From Symsagittifera roscoffensis (taxonomy: Eukaryota; Xenacoelomorpha; Acoela; Convolutidae), in assembly GCF_963678635.1 (NCBI RefSeq), contig NC_087068.1:55522467-55586466 (forward strand): a stretch of DNA of 64,000 nucleotides, given 5' to 3'. The position numbers and the translations under genes were made by a program. Under the pieces are notes generated by a model, which was not told the DNA's origin, ran no database searches, and was given only the letters and a program-made list of their open reading frames with translations. Shown here piece after piece: positions 47,254-58,274 of this stretch (position 1 is its first letter; every line of letters starts with the position of its first letter).

Positions 47254-48394
47254 TATATGTTGGATTGATTCAGCCGGGGGATAGGTTTCCGAATGTATTC
47301 AGATACCAAGTTTCAAATGGTAAGTTTCAGATGGTAAGTTTTTTCGGTTCCCAAATTTCCCATGTATTAGGATAGTGTATAGATTTCCCTATGCATAAGG
47401 ATTAAAAATAAAAAATCAATGTATTAAGATAGGGAATAGGATTGGTAAGGTTTCATGGTTTGTGTGATGGTAAGAGAATGGTAAAAAAAAAACGATATTT
47501 TTTTGAATTTTGTATGGAAATGTCTAGGTTTTTTCGTCGAAATCTCGGCGCGCGTTACCTAATTGGTAAAAATCATTGGTGTATTACGTGATGATTGTGG
47601 AATGAAGGTCTTATGCTTTTTTTTGTTCATGGTAACTCAATGGTAAGAGTTTCAAAAACTTAGATTTTTAATTAAAAAATTTTTTCAAAAAAACTTCAAA
47701 ACACGATAAGATTTGAAATAATTTGAGCTTTTAACTATTTTATTAGATGATCTTTCTTTTTAATATAGTGCTCTATCTAGCTGAAACTATGCTGAAACCT
47801 ACTCAAACTTCATGAAATCAAGTTTTTCAGGATAAAAATCAATTACAAAAAAGTATATAAATTACTGCATCGTATAGTAAATTTACTGCAATAATTTACA
47901 CTTACAAATAAAAAACTGCACATTTACATGCAATTACTTAAAAACGAAATATCTTCATTGCACAATCTACACTAATTACACCAATGAGATTTACCAATTA
48001 GGTAACGCGCACCGAGATTTTTGCGAAAAAACTAGACATTTCCACACAAAATCCAAAAAAATACCAATTTTCTTACCATTCTCTTACCATCACTTAAACC
48101 AAGAAACCTTACCAATTCTATTCCCTATCTTAATACATTGGGAAACCTATTCCCTATCCTAATACAATGAATTTCTATTTTTAATCCTTATGCATAGGGA
48201 AATCTATACACTATCCTAATACATGGAAATTTGGGAACCGAAAAAACTTACCATTTGAAACTTGGTATCTGAATACATTCGGAAACCTTTTCCCTATGTT
48301 AATACATAAAGTGCGGACCGGATACTTTATAGCCTATGTTAATACATGGGGGTCCGCACCCCCCCCCCCCCCTTTGAATTAATCCAACATATTC
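47254..48394. mobile_element. Fold-back transposon-like element, about 1.14 kb
   Basis: The ends TATATGTTGGATTGATTCA (47254) and TGAATTAATCCAACATATT (48375-48393) are inverted repeats. The arms extend about 340-430 bp: for example ATAGATTTCCCTATGCATAAGGATT at 47376 pairs with AATCCTTATGCATAGGGAAATCTAT near 48184, and AATCTCGGCGCGCGTTACCTAATTGGTAA pairs with TTACCAATTAGGTAACGCGCACCGAGATT. The loop (about 47610-47960) shows no coding sequence. A 14-base poly-C (48359-48372) lies just inside the right end. It sits in the SPCA intron between exons A and B. Confidence 0.85.
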
Positions 48395-48674
48395 TATTCG
48401 GTCAGCTAAAATGTATGTTACAAAATAGTATCAAATCATAAGGAAGCTTTGGGTAGTCAATGAGTCAACTTCTTGAAAGAGTAAAAGACTTCCTCTGTTA
48501 ATCCCGCAATTGCATACGACGCCTACTTTTTCTCAATTGACCCCATAAAACCCTGCCAGAAAAATCTTATTACCATAAGAATCACTTTTTCTTTACCAAG
48601 TAAGATGTTCAAGGTCACCAGTATTGCCGATTACTAGTGATTAAACTTATCATCCATAACTTCAGTGAGTTTAC

Positions 48675-48833
48675 TAGCCTTCGCCTTTACTGTTCTGACA
48701 AGGCTGCAAATGAAGGCGACTGTTGAGAGTGCCTTTTTGTCCCCCTCTAAGACCTCGCTGCCTGCCCCGTGGTAAGTGTTGTCTACAGTATTTACAGGCA
48801 CCTCCGTACTCATATACACGGGCTCATTCCAGT
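48675..48833 (-). pseudogene. SPCA P-type ATPase, exon A (actuator domain)
   Basis: Acceptor-like CTTTTAG before 48833 and donor GTAAAC at 48674. It encodes NEPVYMSTEVPVNTVDN and LSTVAFICSLVRTVKAK, matching the ATP2C segment after the TGE loop (…TTPCSK…, SNIAFMGTLVRCGKAKG). The first bases read ACTGGAATGAG; with one extra A they would give Thr-Gly-Asn-Glu, so a 1-base loss near the TGE loop is likely. Exons encoding the N-terminus and M1-M2 were not found to the right. Confidence 0.7.
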
Positions 48834-49369
48834 CTAAAAGCTCATTCTCGCCATCCGATATATTGGAAACATCTCTTTTTATCTTAGGAAAACGATACCT
48901 CAGCAGGAAATATTCCTCAATTATTTCTAACCTATTTTGACCTAGCCATATTTCATTTCGAATCTGTTTCGGAAGCGTCTGTAGCGTATAGCATCAGAAT
49001 TACCATGATTGACAGAGGTGAAGCGTAGCTTCCCTAAATTTGTGATACATAAAAAAACAGCATCTTATCACCCTTCAAAGGACGCAATATGAGGCAACTA
49101 AGCCGATATAAGATAAGAGGAAACTTTTTAAACCATTACGAGACCAAACTGTGCGTTTTCTGAATTGTAAGCTGATTCCACACAAAGGACGCTCCCTTTG
49201 TTCTTCTTTTGTTCTTTCCTTCTCTTTGATCGTTCCGACAAAATTTTAACATGTTTAAGACTTGTCGCTGGAATCCAGGAACATACAAACACAAAATTGT
49301 GCGCCTATCCACTGAACAATTTGTTCTCGTGATGACCGAAATAACATGTTTAGCAGAAAAACAAAAGGG

Positions 49370-49625
49370 AAAACATAGCCTACAGACAGTTGGAAAAAAT
49401 TCAACAAACGCAACGAAACAGAAAAAAAAACTGATTTTCAAAGAAAAAAGACATGGCCTTAAAGCTCTTGGAATATTAAAAAATTTAAGACTGGCGCTTT
49501 TTTGATAAAATTAACTCAATTGGAGAAAATGCAGTGTTAGGTAAAATTTTTATTCCGCTGGGAAATCTAATCAATCATCACGACCTATAAAAGAGTCTGA
49601 ACTACGTTTATCGCATTGGCGCGAA
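49370..49625 (+). repeat. Dispersed repeat family B, copy
   Basis: ACATAGCCTACAGACAGTTGGAAAA at 49373, GGCCTTAAAGCTCTTGGAAT at 49453, CGCTGGGAAATCT at 49556 and AAGAGTCTGAACTACGTTTATCG at 49590. Confidence 0.7.
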
Positions 49626-49639
49626 AAAACCAACATCAA

Positions 49640-50540
49640 TGTTTATCGCATCTTATTTGAAAATTTTACATTAGTTTATATCCAACATGAATAAAAATTT
49701 CAAATAGAACGGAAATTTAAAATGCAGACATGCTCAAAGTTTATCTCTTGACCAGCTGGCTGTTGGCGAAATGATTCAGTGACTTCGCTAAACTAGTTTT
49801 TAAAAAGTCAATTTCTTAACGTGAAAAAATATGTTGATTTGAGAACGCTTGCTAAACACTGGCCTGATAAAACTAACGCAAATTGAGAATAATGGATCAA
49901 CAGATAATTTTTCATTTCGCAACGAAAACTAAAAAGATCAAATCCATCTTTTAAACAAACTCGATAAACTTTTCTTGTCATTTCCACATTGGTAATTGAT
50001 ACAGAGGCGAAGCTGAGCTTCGCACCACTTGCGATACAAAAACAGAAAGCCGCTAAGTCGAAAAAATTCGATTCTGCACAAAAATTCTCACCACTTGTTT
50101 CTTCGACTGAACTCTTAGTCTCAGATAAGCCGGAGTAGTTATTGAGAAAAGTCAAAAAGTTTCCAAAAAACGGTCCCACAAAAAAAACTTGAGTTTTTCG
50201 AAAACGTTTGCTTTTTTCGACTTAAAAAAGGGCGTATCAGCTTATTCAGCGAAAAAACTCCGAAAACTGTTATTACAATTGAACCATTAATAATGAAATT
50301 GGAAGATTACTTTTTTAGAAAAATGAAAATAATTTCAAAAAAACCAAACTGGCAGAGAAAAGACATTTTTTGAGGACAGATCTTTTTTTCTTTAAAAAAT
50401 TGGACAAAACGGCTAGGGTAGAAGACAATCCCCTACGTATTCTTGCAATTGAAATCCTTATCAACGGGGTAAATTGAATGAAGCTCGTACATGTTCAACC
50501 AAAGTCTTATGGAGCTATCAGTCTGAGAAGTGTGAAAAAT
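49640..50540. other. No gene seen
   Basis: AT-rich; a minus-strand opening at 49808-50179 lacks any protein-like motif. A short GAGGCGAAGCTGAGCTTCGCA hairpin (about 50003) also occurs near 25970 and 53720. Confidence 0.35.
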
Positions 50541-50554
50541 GAAAACCGGGGCAG

Positions 50555-50715
50555 ATCTACAATTTTCTCGAGGGGGGCAGATTTTCAAAAAACTTGCCTA
50601 CCTTTTTTAGGTCGACCAAATCAATTTTCTGAGCTCGATTGGCCCCTTTTTGGAAAAATTTGACCAAAAAAAAATCCTTTTTCGGCGCGCACTTCAAAAT
50701 TAGTATGTAGCGGGG
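50555..50715 (-). repeat. Dispersed repeat family C, partial copy
   Basis: GGAAAAATTTGACCAAAAAAAAATCC and CGGCGCGCACTTCAAAATTAGTATG match the family at 42.7 and 37.2 kb. Confidence 0.6.
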
Positions 50716-50796
50716 GGTCAAACAAAATTAGGTGACGGGGTCAAACTCATGAGTCCCTTTTTAAAAAGAACTCGGAAAAAAACTTGGAAAAAAAAT

Positions 50797-51680
50797 CATG
50801 CAATCAAAAGAAACAAAATAGCGTGAAGAAACTTCAACATGATTCACATACTGAGAAATTTCCATATTGATCATTTACAAACCTGCAACATCAAGCTGCT
50901 TTATCGAAAAAATCCCACTAGATTCAATAACTTTTGTAATAGTATTTGTCAGACAATGTTTCATTTTTATGGACACCAATGTATTAAACAAACTTCAAAA
51001 ACGAATTTACAGTTCAAACAAGGATAGCCGGTTATTGTGCAAGTGGCACAGAACCTCCGATCATAATCACACAACTAAAATGAATGTTCTTCAAACTACT
51101 CAGTTCTTAAAATTAGTGCCGTTTTTTGTATGTGTTGTGATGACAAAACTATACACACGCACAAAAAATTATTAAATTAGGCATAATCGACAATAGTTGT
51201 CTTCAAAAACAGAATTCCAACTACAAAAAATTTCAACAACAATTTCCAATTTATTTTGATATTTTTGTAACAATTTTTTCTTCATTTTTAACAATTTTTC
51301 TTCCAAGAAAGTCCCAAATATAGCTTTCGAAACTAGTTTCCATGTGGAAAATATTAGTACTTAAAAAAATATTGTTGAGCCTATTTTCTCCTCTTCGTTC
51401 ATTCAAGAGCTCATTGGCATTATCTTTTCGAAATGAATTTGAAAACAAACTTGGAAAAAATTAAAAGTCAAGCCACCAAAGGAAACAAAATAGCGTGAAG
51501 AAACTTCAACATGATTCCCATACTGAGAAACTCCCAAATTGATCATTTACAAACCTGTATCATCAAGCTGCTTTATCGAAAGAATCCCACTTCACTGGAC
51601 TCGACAATTTTTGTATTAGTATCTGTCAGACACTCCCTCATTTTCTCAGACACTAGTTAATTAAACAAACTACAAAAACG
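50797..51680 (+). repeat. Pair of direct repeats of about 200 bp flanking a family A head
   Basis: AACAAAATAGCGTGAAGAAACTTCAACATGATTC occurs at 50813 and 51486, followed in both by TGATCATTTACAAACCTG and CATCAAGCTGCTTTATCG. The copies lie at about 50797-51003 and 51463-51680. Confidence 0.8.
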
Positions 51681-51900
51681 TAAGTATAGAATACAAACCG
51701 TTTTTCTCAATACTAGGGAATATTTTGGACATTTTTGGATGTCGTCCGAATCAAAACTGAAAAGGCTTTGAAATGATGTATTTCTCAACCCAGTCCGATG
51801 ATTATTTGTGTTATTTGATTTTGCATGGAAATTAAGAAATAAATTTAAAAAACATCCGAATACAAACTTCCTCCTCATTTTTAATGGTCGGAAAAAAACA
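51015..51900 (+). repeat. Dispersed repeat family A, copy with internal duplication
   Basis: Head AAGGATAGCCGGTTATTGTGCAAG at 51018; mid mark TAGGCATAATCGACAATAGTTG at 51179; tail AACCCAGTCCGATGATTATTTGTG at 51787 and TTTTTAATGGTCGGAA at 51878. Confidence 0.75.
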
Positions 51901-52599
51901 CAAACTATTAGGAAATGATCAAAAACATATATCATTTGATAACTATTCTTCTACAAACTTAAACTGAGCAGCATTAGACAACAAACACGTATGAATTTAA
52001 CCCAAGTCTACAGTAGCTATCAGTCTGAGAGTAATCGAACTTTGGGAAACCGATAAACAACGACCGACCGAATTAAAAGCAATAATAAAAATTAAAGAGC
52101 AAATTACAGTCGTAGAGTTTTTGAAATTTCAAAAAACGAGAAATTGCTTCTGAAAACAAAAACAAGATAAAAGATACTTCGATCATTTTAATTTTCTGCT
52201 GAAAGTTTGAAAAAACGAACCCCAGAGAAGGGAAGCACACAGTTCGCTAAACTTATTTCTTACAAAAAATCATGAAAAAATTGAGAAACTTAACCAACTT
52301 TCAATTTAAACTACCGCTCCATTCAGCTTTTTCAAATTACCATACCCTTTAAGACTACCTCAATTTTTTATATTCAAATGGCGCAAGTCAGCAACTACTA
52401 CTACTTTTACTAACGCATTTTTAGTCCGTCTTTCCATTATGGGGGGTTGGAAATTCGCAAAGTGCGTATGCAATGGTATATCTGGATAGCTTGACAAATT
52501 AGAGCGTTCAGATCAGAGCATTCTGAATAACATACAAGCTATTTAATGAAAAATAATACGTTTTTCCATGCAATTCGATCTCGGCAGTCTGAGGGTTTG

Positions 52600-52970
52600 A
52601 GGCTTTAAGGACTCAGGTCTCGTTTAACACAATCAGTATAGCGTTTTTAGGTCTTCCAGCAGGCCTTTTCCTTGGGACTGAAACACAGTGTGTTGATTTA
52701 GCCCAGAGTCATTTTCTTTTCGTCGAACATGGTCAAACCGTCGCAGCCATTGCTACACTAAGCGCTTGCCCAGATCAACGAAACCTGTCATTATAATTAC
52801 TGCTTCGTTGGTAACTCCGTTTATGAGTGACTCCTGTAATCCTACGCAGAGCTTTCAAATCAGCAGTCTTAGGAGAGTTGGACATCTCCCAGGTTTCAGT
52901 GCAGTACAGGCAGGAGACAACCTCCGTCGACATAACACCTTGATATCAAAACAATGTCTTTTTTAGCAGA
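52600..52970 (-). pseudogene. C-terminal end of a LINE reverse transcriptase ORF
   Basis: Minus strand: VVSCLYCTETWEMSNS, KTADLKALRRITGVTHKR, then in shifted frames QWLRRFDHVRRKEND and a GRPKN-like end. The order (L)YG-x-ETW … RxxRRI-x-GVT … (R)WL(R/G)(F/W)-x-HV-x-R … GRP-x-(K/N) is the usual tail of many LINE ORF2 proteins downstream of the RT palm. Frameshifts and stops show it is dead. The catalytic palm is not present nearby. Confidence 0.6.
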
Positions 52971-53109
52971 AGAGGCGCAACTTGCCGCCATTTAGTCCAG
53001 AAGATAGCTGCTATTCTAACCGATGAGGCACGTATTGTGTCATTTTAACCGGAAATCATGTCACCCAGAAAACAGAAACCTTTGACCGTATCTGGATTTT
53101 CAGATTGAT

Positions 53110-53890
53110 TTATCCCTACAGTAGCATTCTGATTTGAGCGTTAATTGGAAGGATTATTGCATCTTGGACAAACATAATTTGTATTATATTTAGGTATTTT
53201 CCATAGACGACTATTTTTAATGCACCCATTGATTAAAAGAATTGCAGCGTAGTGAATTGGCACTGAATCCCTATAAACAAAAAGCGCATGGAAAATCTAC
53301 GTTTTTTAAGACATATTCTTTTGACCTGAAATCCAATGCTTTGTCTTATAAAAGTTAACTTTTAAACCGCGTATTTGTATAGCTTTGTTCTAAATATTAA
53401 ACTTCTCAGAGAACTTGAGATGCCGTCAAATAACCTGATTATTTTATTTCTTCTACTTCGAACTTGAGAAGCAAAAACTATTAAGTACTTCTGCTAATTT
53501 AAAAACAAGGTAGCGAAAATGTACATCAAAAAAGAAAAAAGTTTCTGATTATTTGCTATCAAAAAGCACGTCACCATATTTTTAATTTTAAGGCCAAACA
53601 ACGCAGAATTGTTCAGTTACAAAAATAGCAAAACAAACTCTAAATACCGTGCGATCTTTAACTACTATCTAGACAATTTAAATTTGTTCCTCAAACTATA
53701 TGAATCGAGCTTAGGATAGAAGCAAAGCGGAGCTTCGCACTACTTCGGTACAAAAAAATTGAGACAAAGTGAGCTTCGAACTGATTTATCAAAATTTTTT
53801 CAATAAAAAACCATAAGCTAATTTCTAATAAAATTGACCTTTCCAGCTTTTAATTCTTGGCTTACTTATTGAATATCACTGATGAAAGGC
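53110..53890. other. No gene seen
   Basis: AT-rich; contains another AGCGGAGCTTCGCAC hairpin (about 53725). No coding pattern. Confidence 0.35.
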
Positions 53891-53899
53891 TATGACAAA

Positions 53900-54315
53900 G
53901 GGGTAGCCGGTTGCTGTGCAAAGAGCACAGAAAGTTCCGACCAAAATAAAACAGTCCTTTTTTTCAAATTGTGTAGTTGTTTATACTTGCTGACATGAGA
54001 ATATCTGAATAGAACCCTAAAAATTAGACATAATCGATAGTAATAGAAAATCAGGTATATTCGACAACAGCTTTTTTCGATAGAGGTATACAAACTTTTC
54101 TGCACATGCTCGCTCGCTTTACTTGCTGAAATTAGACGAAATTTCAAAGCTTTCACAATTGTTTCTCTCATGTCATTCGAATCACGATTGAAAGGTCTTT
54201 TATACGGCATATATCTCGGACCTATTCCAAAGCTTTTTTGTGTTACCTGATTTTACGTGGATAAAAAAACTATAACACACCCGAACACAAACTTCCCCCT
54301 ATTTTTGCTGGTAGA
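53900..54315 (+). repeat. Dispersed repeat family A, copy
   Basis: Head GGGGTAGCCGGTTGCTGTGCAAAGAGCACAG at 53900; tail CACACCCGAACACAAACTTCC near 54276. Confidence 0.75.
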
Positions 54316-54900
54316 AATAACAAAATTTCCATATGTTAACAATACAGCATCAAACATTGAGTACCTCAATTAAACAACGAGAAGACGACTTAATTTTGGG
54401 AAAGATTATCTGAAAAACCAGCAGTACGAATGAAATTACAAGCAACCTAAAAAATTAAGTTCTGAGGGAAACGTATCACAAACAAAATTACGCCTGGAAA
54501 CATTTAAAGACATTAGCTCTCGCAGAAGATTCTTTATAATCAAAACTGCCAAAATTAACACTTAAGAACTTAATTTTTTGAAAAAAAGAACGCATCGCTT
54601 TCTGGTAGCCAAAGCATAGCCATAACCTCATCTAAATGGGGCAATAAGTGGTGTCTAATTGAAGTCAAAAAAAAATATTTAAAAAATGGGCTGAAGTCGT
54701 TGAGGAGGTAGAAGGTTATGAGATATACTATATCGCTCTTTCTAGTCTCATGAAGCTAACTCTGAAGAAAAAATAAATTTATAACATCTATTAAATTAAC
54801 TTTGAACTAGTATTTTTATATTAACCATTTCATCATTCGAACAAAAAACGTTTTTTATGGTAAGAACAACAAATAAGCTTCTGAACGCAAACAAGTTTCT

Positions 54901-55540
54901 CTAGAAGAGTGTTAATTCGGCGTCATTACTGTGAGTCCATTTTTCACTTTTAGTTCCTTTCAGATCCGCACTTTTAGCCGCTGCGGATGGATTACACTGA
55001 GCATCTCTTAGTCGCACATATGAAGTGTAGTGGCCACTATCAATAGTACCGTGATGATTGACAACAGAGGATAAAACATACTTCCACGCATCTTTCACGT
55101 GAAACGCCGGACTCCACGAATCGCCAGGAGCGAAGTCCATAGATTGTCTAAAGATTGAGTCAGCAGAGTTAGCAATTTGAGTTGCAGTTGATGATGAGGC
55201 ATGCTTGAATCCTGTCTCTGAACATTGGCTGTTGTTTGAGTTGTAGCACGGCATGAACAAAGAAGGCCCACGCCCAACTCGTAAGGAAAAGAAATGAAAT
55301 CTGAGAACTTTTTCCTCACTTAGCACGGCTGCTCGACGCACTTCAAGTGAAAGCATAGCGCCAAGGGCAGTTTCTTGAAAGAAAGTCGCTTCGTGGATTC
55401 CTGGTTGATATTGCTCGAGTCGCCCCTGATTTAACACCACTTCCCAAGTTTTCACTCCGCGTAAAGATGCTCAGGCACTTCCAGTGACTTCGGCGACAGA
55501 ACACCTCGTGAGTTGATTGACTTTCCTAAAAATATCTAGG
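54901..55540 (-). pseudogene. Ubiquitin-specific protease (USP) C-terminal catalytic segment, broken
   Basis: Minus strand. Near the end, KYVLSSVVNHHGTIDSGHYT followed by SYVR is the USP His box (catalytic His in SGHYTS), and KWTHSNDAELTLF supplies the W…(S/N)DA end, after which the frame stops at 54901. Upstream, KKFSDFISFPYELGVG is the typical I-x-FP-x-EL segment but lies in another frame at about 55319-55270, so two compensating indels are present. A frameshifted VLSPKSLEVPEHLYAE stretch precedes it at about 55500-55455, after an acceptor-like TTTTTAG. USPs remove ubiquitin from proteins. The Cys box is not seen. Likely a pseudogene or processed fragment; which USP is unclear. Confidence 0.6.
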
Positions 55541-55799
55541 ATCAACAGTAATCTCATCCACTAAGTGACCAATGCAGAATCTCCCCTTAGCCACACATTG
55601 ACTTTAAAAATTAACTCTGTACAATGCAAGCATTTTGAACGAACGCATATTAAATTCGTTATGAAAATTTTGATGTGGAATTGCATTTGAACGCATATAA
55701 TTAATTCAATTAATCTATTTTCAATCAATTTTTGCAGCCAAAATGTTAATTTTCTATAAATATAAGGTATACTCAAAGTTATTTCCGGAAAAATCCGTA

Positions 55800-56377
55800 T
55801 TTTATTCTCTTAAAAAGTATCCAGCTTGTGCACGACGGTACCTAAACGGAAGGGAAGGGCCCTTTTATAATTTACCTTTTTTTATTTAAGGGTTATATTG
55901 TACATTTGATCCAGCACCTATTACAAACAAGTTTCTCACGCGAATTAACCCGCTTCAAAAATTAGTTTGCACAAAGATTCTTTCCAATATTGTATAACCC
56001 TCCATTGATAACCAAGGATTCAGCAGCAGATTTCACACAAAATCTATCCGAAGAAATTTCGTTATGGGTCAAAAAATTGTATCGTACTCCAGCTATTTCA
56101 GCCGTTATGTGCTATTCCCCCGGATTGTCACAGCGGAACCTTCCGTCGCAGCACGAACAATTTTTAGAAAAATTCGAATTTCGACGTTACATTTCTGAGA
56201 AATGCAAAAAAGGCCAAGTTCGAACGGAAAAATAGAGAAAGAATACAACAACCGAATAAGCGAGAGACAGTCGGACGAGAACGAAATAAAAAACGGAGCC
56301 TCTTAATCGTGACGATCACGCACGATAAGACACTTAACGGAAGCAATTAGCCAGAAAGGAGGCTTCAGTGGGGAACT
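55800..56377 (+). repeat. 575-bp repeat family D, copy 1
   Basis: Nearly identical to 57318-57893. Contains GTACCTAAACGGAAGGGAAGGGCCC and ends GGAGGCTTCAGTGGGGAACT. A short open stretch is conserved in both copies but carries no motif. A diverged piece of the left end is at about 33880-33960. Confidence 0.85.
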
Positions 56378-56379
56378 TG

Positions 56380-57315
56380 TGCCACGAACTTAGAGTAATA
56401 ACAACGTTAATGAAATTTTTGCTAAAAAGTAATTTTCAAACGTTTTCGCAACTACGTGCATCGTCAGGATTTTTTCAATAAACTAATCTAAATGACGATA
56501 AAATATAAATTGACAAATGTTATTTACAAAAAATCACATACAATTTGGTTCTAAACCATCATGAAAAAAAATTAGCCAATCACAGTTGACCTCTATTACT
56601 GGACGTTATTACAGGAAGAGCGCGGAAGCGGATGCTCGGCTCCCGCTCCCAGAGACTGATATATGGTGAAAGACTATAGTAAACTATTTTTTTAACTACT
56701 CTGATGTCCTGAACATTTGAATTGACACCGGTATTATTTGGTATGTTAGAATATGTGTAACAGTCGCCTACTTCGGTCACATATGAGGCTTAAGAAAAAT
56801 AGGCCCTATAACCATTGGCTCAGGAGTCAGGGACACTATCTCTTGTGTTTTTCCACCTCAAGAACGGTCGGAGCCAATTCGGTTCGCTTGCGACATGAGA
56901 CTAGAACCCATTACAGCTTAAAGGCTACTACTAAAATATTCCCCCACTCTCGAAAATAAAAACGTCCCCATACTTAGGTCTCAAAACACCCAAAATACGC
57001 GAACGCCGTTAAAAACAGGGTCGGAACAGTCCGTATGGTTACTTTTTATTAGACAGTGGAACTTTGATCCATTTCAGATGGATCAACCTAAAACTCTCCG
57101 TATCTCAACATAACAATTACAAAACACACTCAAGAAAACTAAATTGAGTACTCACATACCAGCACACTCGAGAATTCGAGTAACTAAATTAACTAGCGAC
57201 TCTAGCATAAATGTAAAAACTTGAGAAGTTTGCTATTAATAAATTCCAACAAGGGAAATGAGTTTTGACGCGAGAATTAATGTTTTTTGGACCATTGGGA
57301 CAATTCTGTTGTCCA
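56380..57315. other. No gene seen between the two family D copies
   Basis: Ordinary AT-rich sequence; no coding pattern or further repeat recognised. Confidence 0.35.
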
Positions 57316-57317
57316 CT

Positions 57318-57893
57318 TTTTATTCTCTTAAAAATTATCCAGCTTGTGTACGACGGTACCTAAACGGAAGGGAAGGGCCCTTTTATAATTTACCTTTTTT
57401 TATTTGAGGGTTTTATTGTACGTTTGATCCAGCACCTATTACAAACAAGTTTCTCACGCGAATTAACCCGCTTCAAAAATTAGTTTGCACAAAGATTCTT
57501 TCCAAATTGTATAACCCTCCATTGATAACCAAGGATTCAGCAGCAGATTTCACACAAAATCTATCCGAAGAAATTTCGTTATGGGTCAAAAAATCGTATC
57601 GTACTCCAGCTATTTCAGCCGTTATGTGCTATTCCCCCGGATTGTCACAGCGGAACCTTCCGTCGCAGCACGAATAATTTTTAGAAAAATTCGAATTTCG
57701 ACGTTACATTTCTGAGAAATGCAAAAAAGGCCAAGTTCGAACGGAAAAATAGAGAAAGAACACAACAACCGAATAAGCGAGAGACAGTCGGACGAGAACG
57801 AAATAAAAAACGGAGCCTCTTAATTGTGACGAACACGCACGATAAGACACTTAACGGAAGCAATTAGCCAGAAAGGAGGCTTCAGTGGGGAAC
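57318..57893 (+). repeat. 575-bp repeat family D, copy 2
   Basis: Differs from copy 1 by few substitutions (for example AAAAATTATCC against AAAAAGTATCC at the left end). Both copies have the same orientation, 1.5 kb apart. Confidence 0.85.
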
Positions 57894-58274
57894 TCAAGAT
57901 ACCCGAGTGTCACTCAAGATACAGTGCCAGTGGTCATTTACAGAAGTTTGCAGCAGACTTAAGTTTATCTACACCCCAAAATTCACAACTATGTAAAATT
58001 TTCACACTATCGCTAAACATCAATCAAAATCTGCACACACCTGCACCTGTGAATGCTCGCTTTTTAAGCTAGTAATTCAAAAAATTTTTTGTCCTATTCA
58101 ATCAGGAAATTGTCATGCAGCATTTTGATTTATATAATAGATATAGCATATTAATAACAATATCTCATTTGTTAAAATATCTTTTTGGTGAACCCAGATT
58201 TCATCCGAGTTTACCCTCGAGCCCCCTCCCTCTCGAGACTCAAGACTCTAGAATTCCCTTTTTGAGCCACCGGC

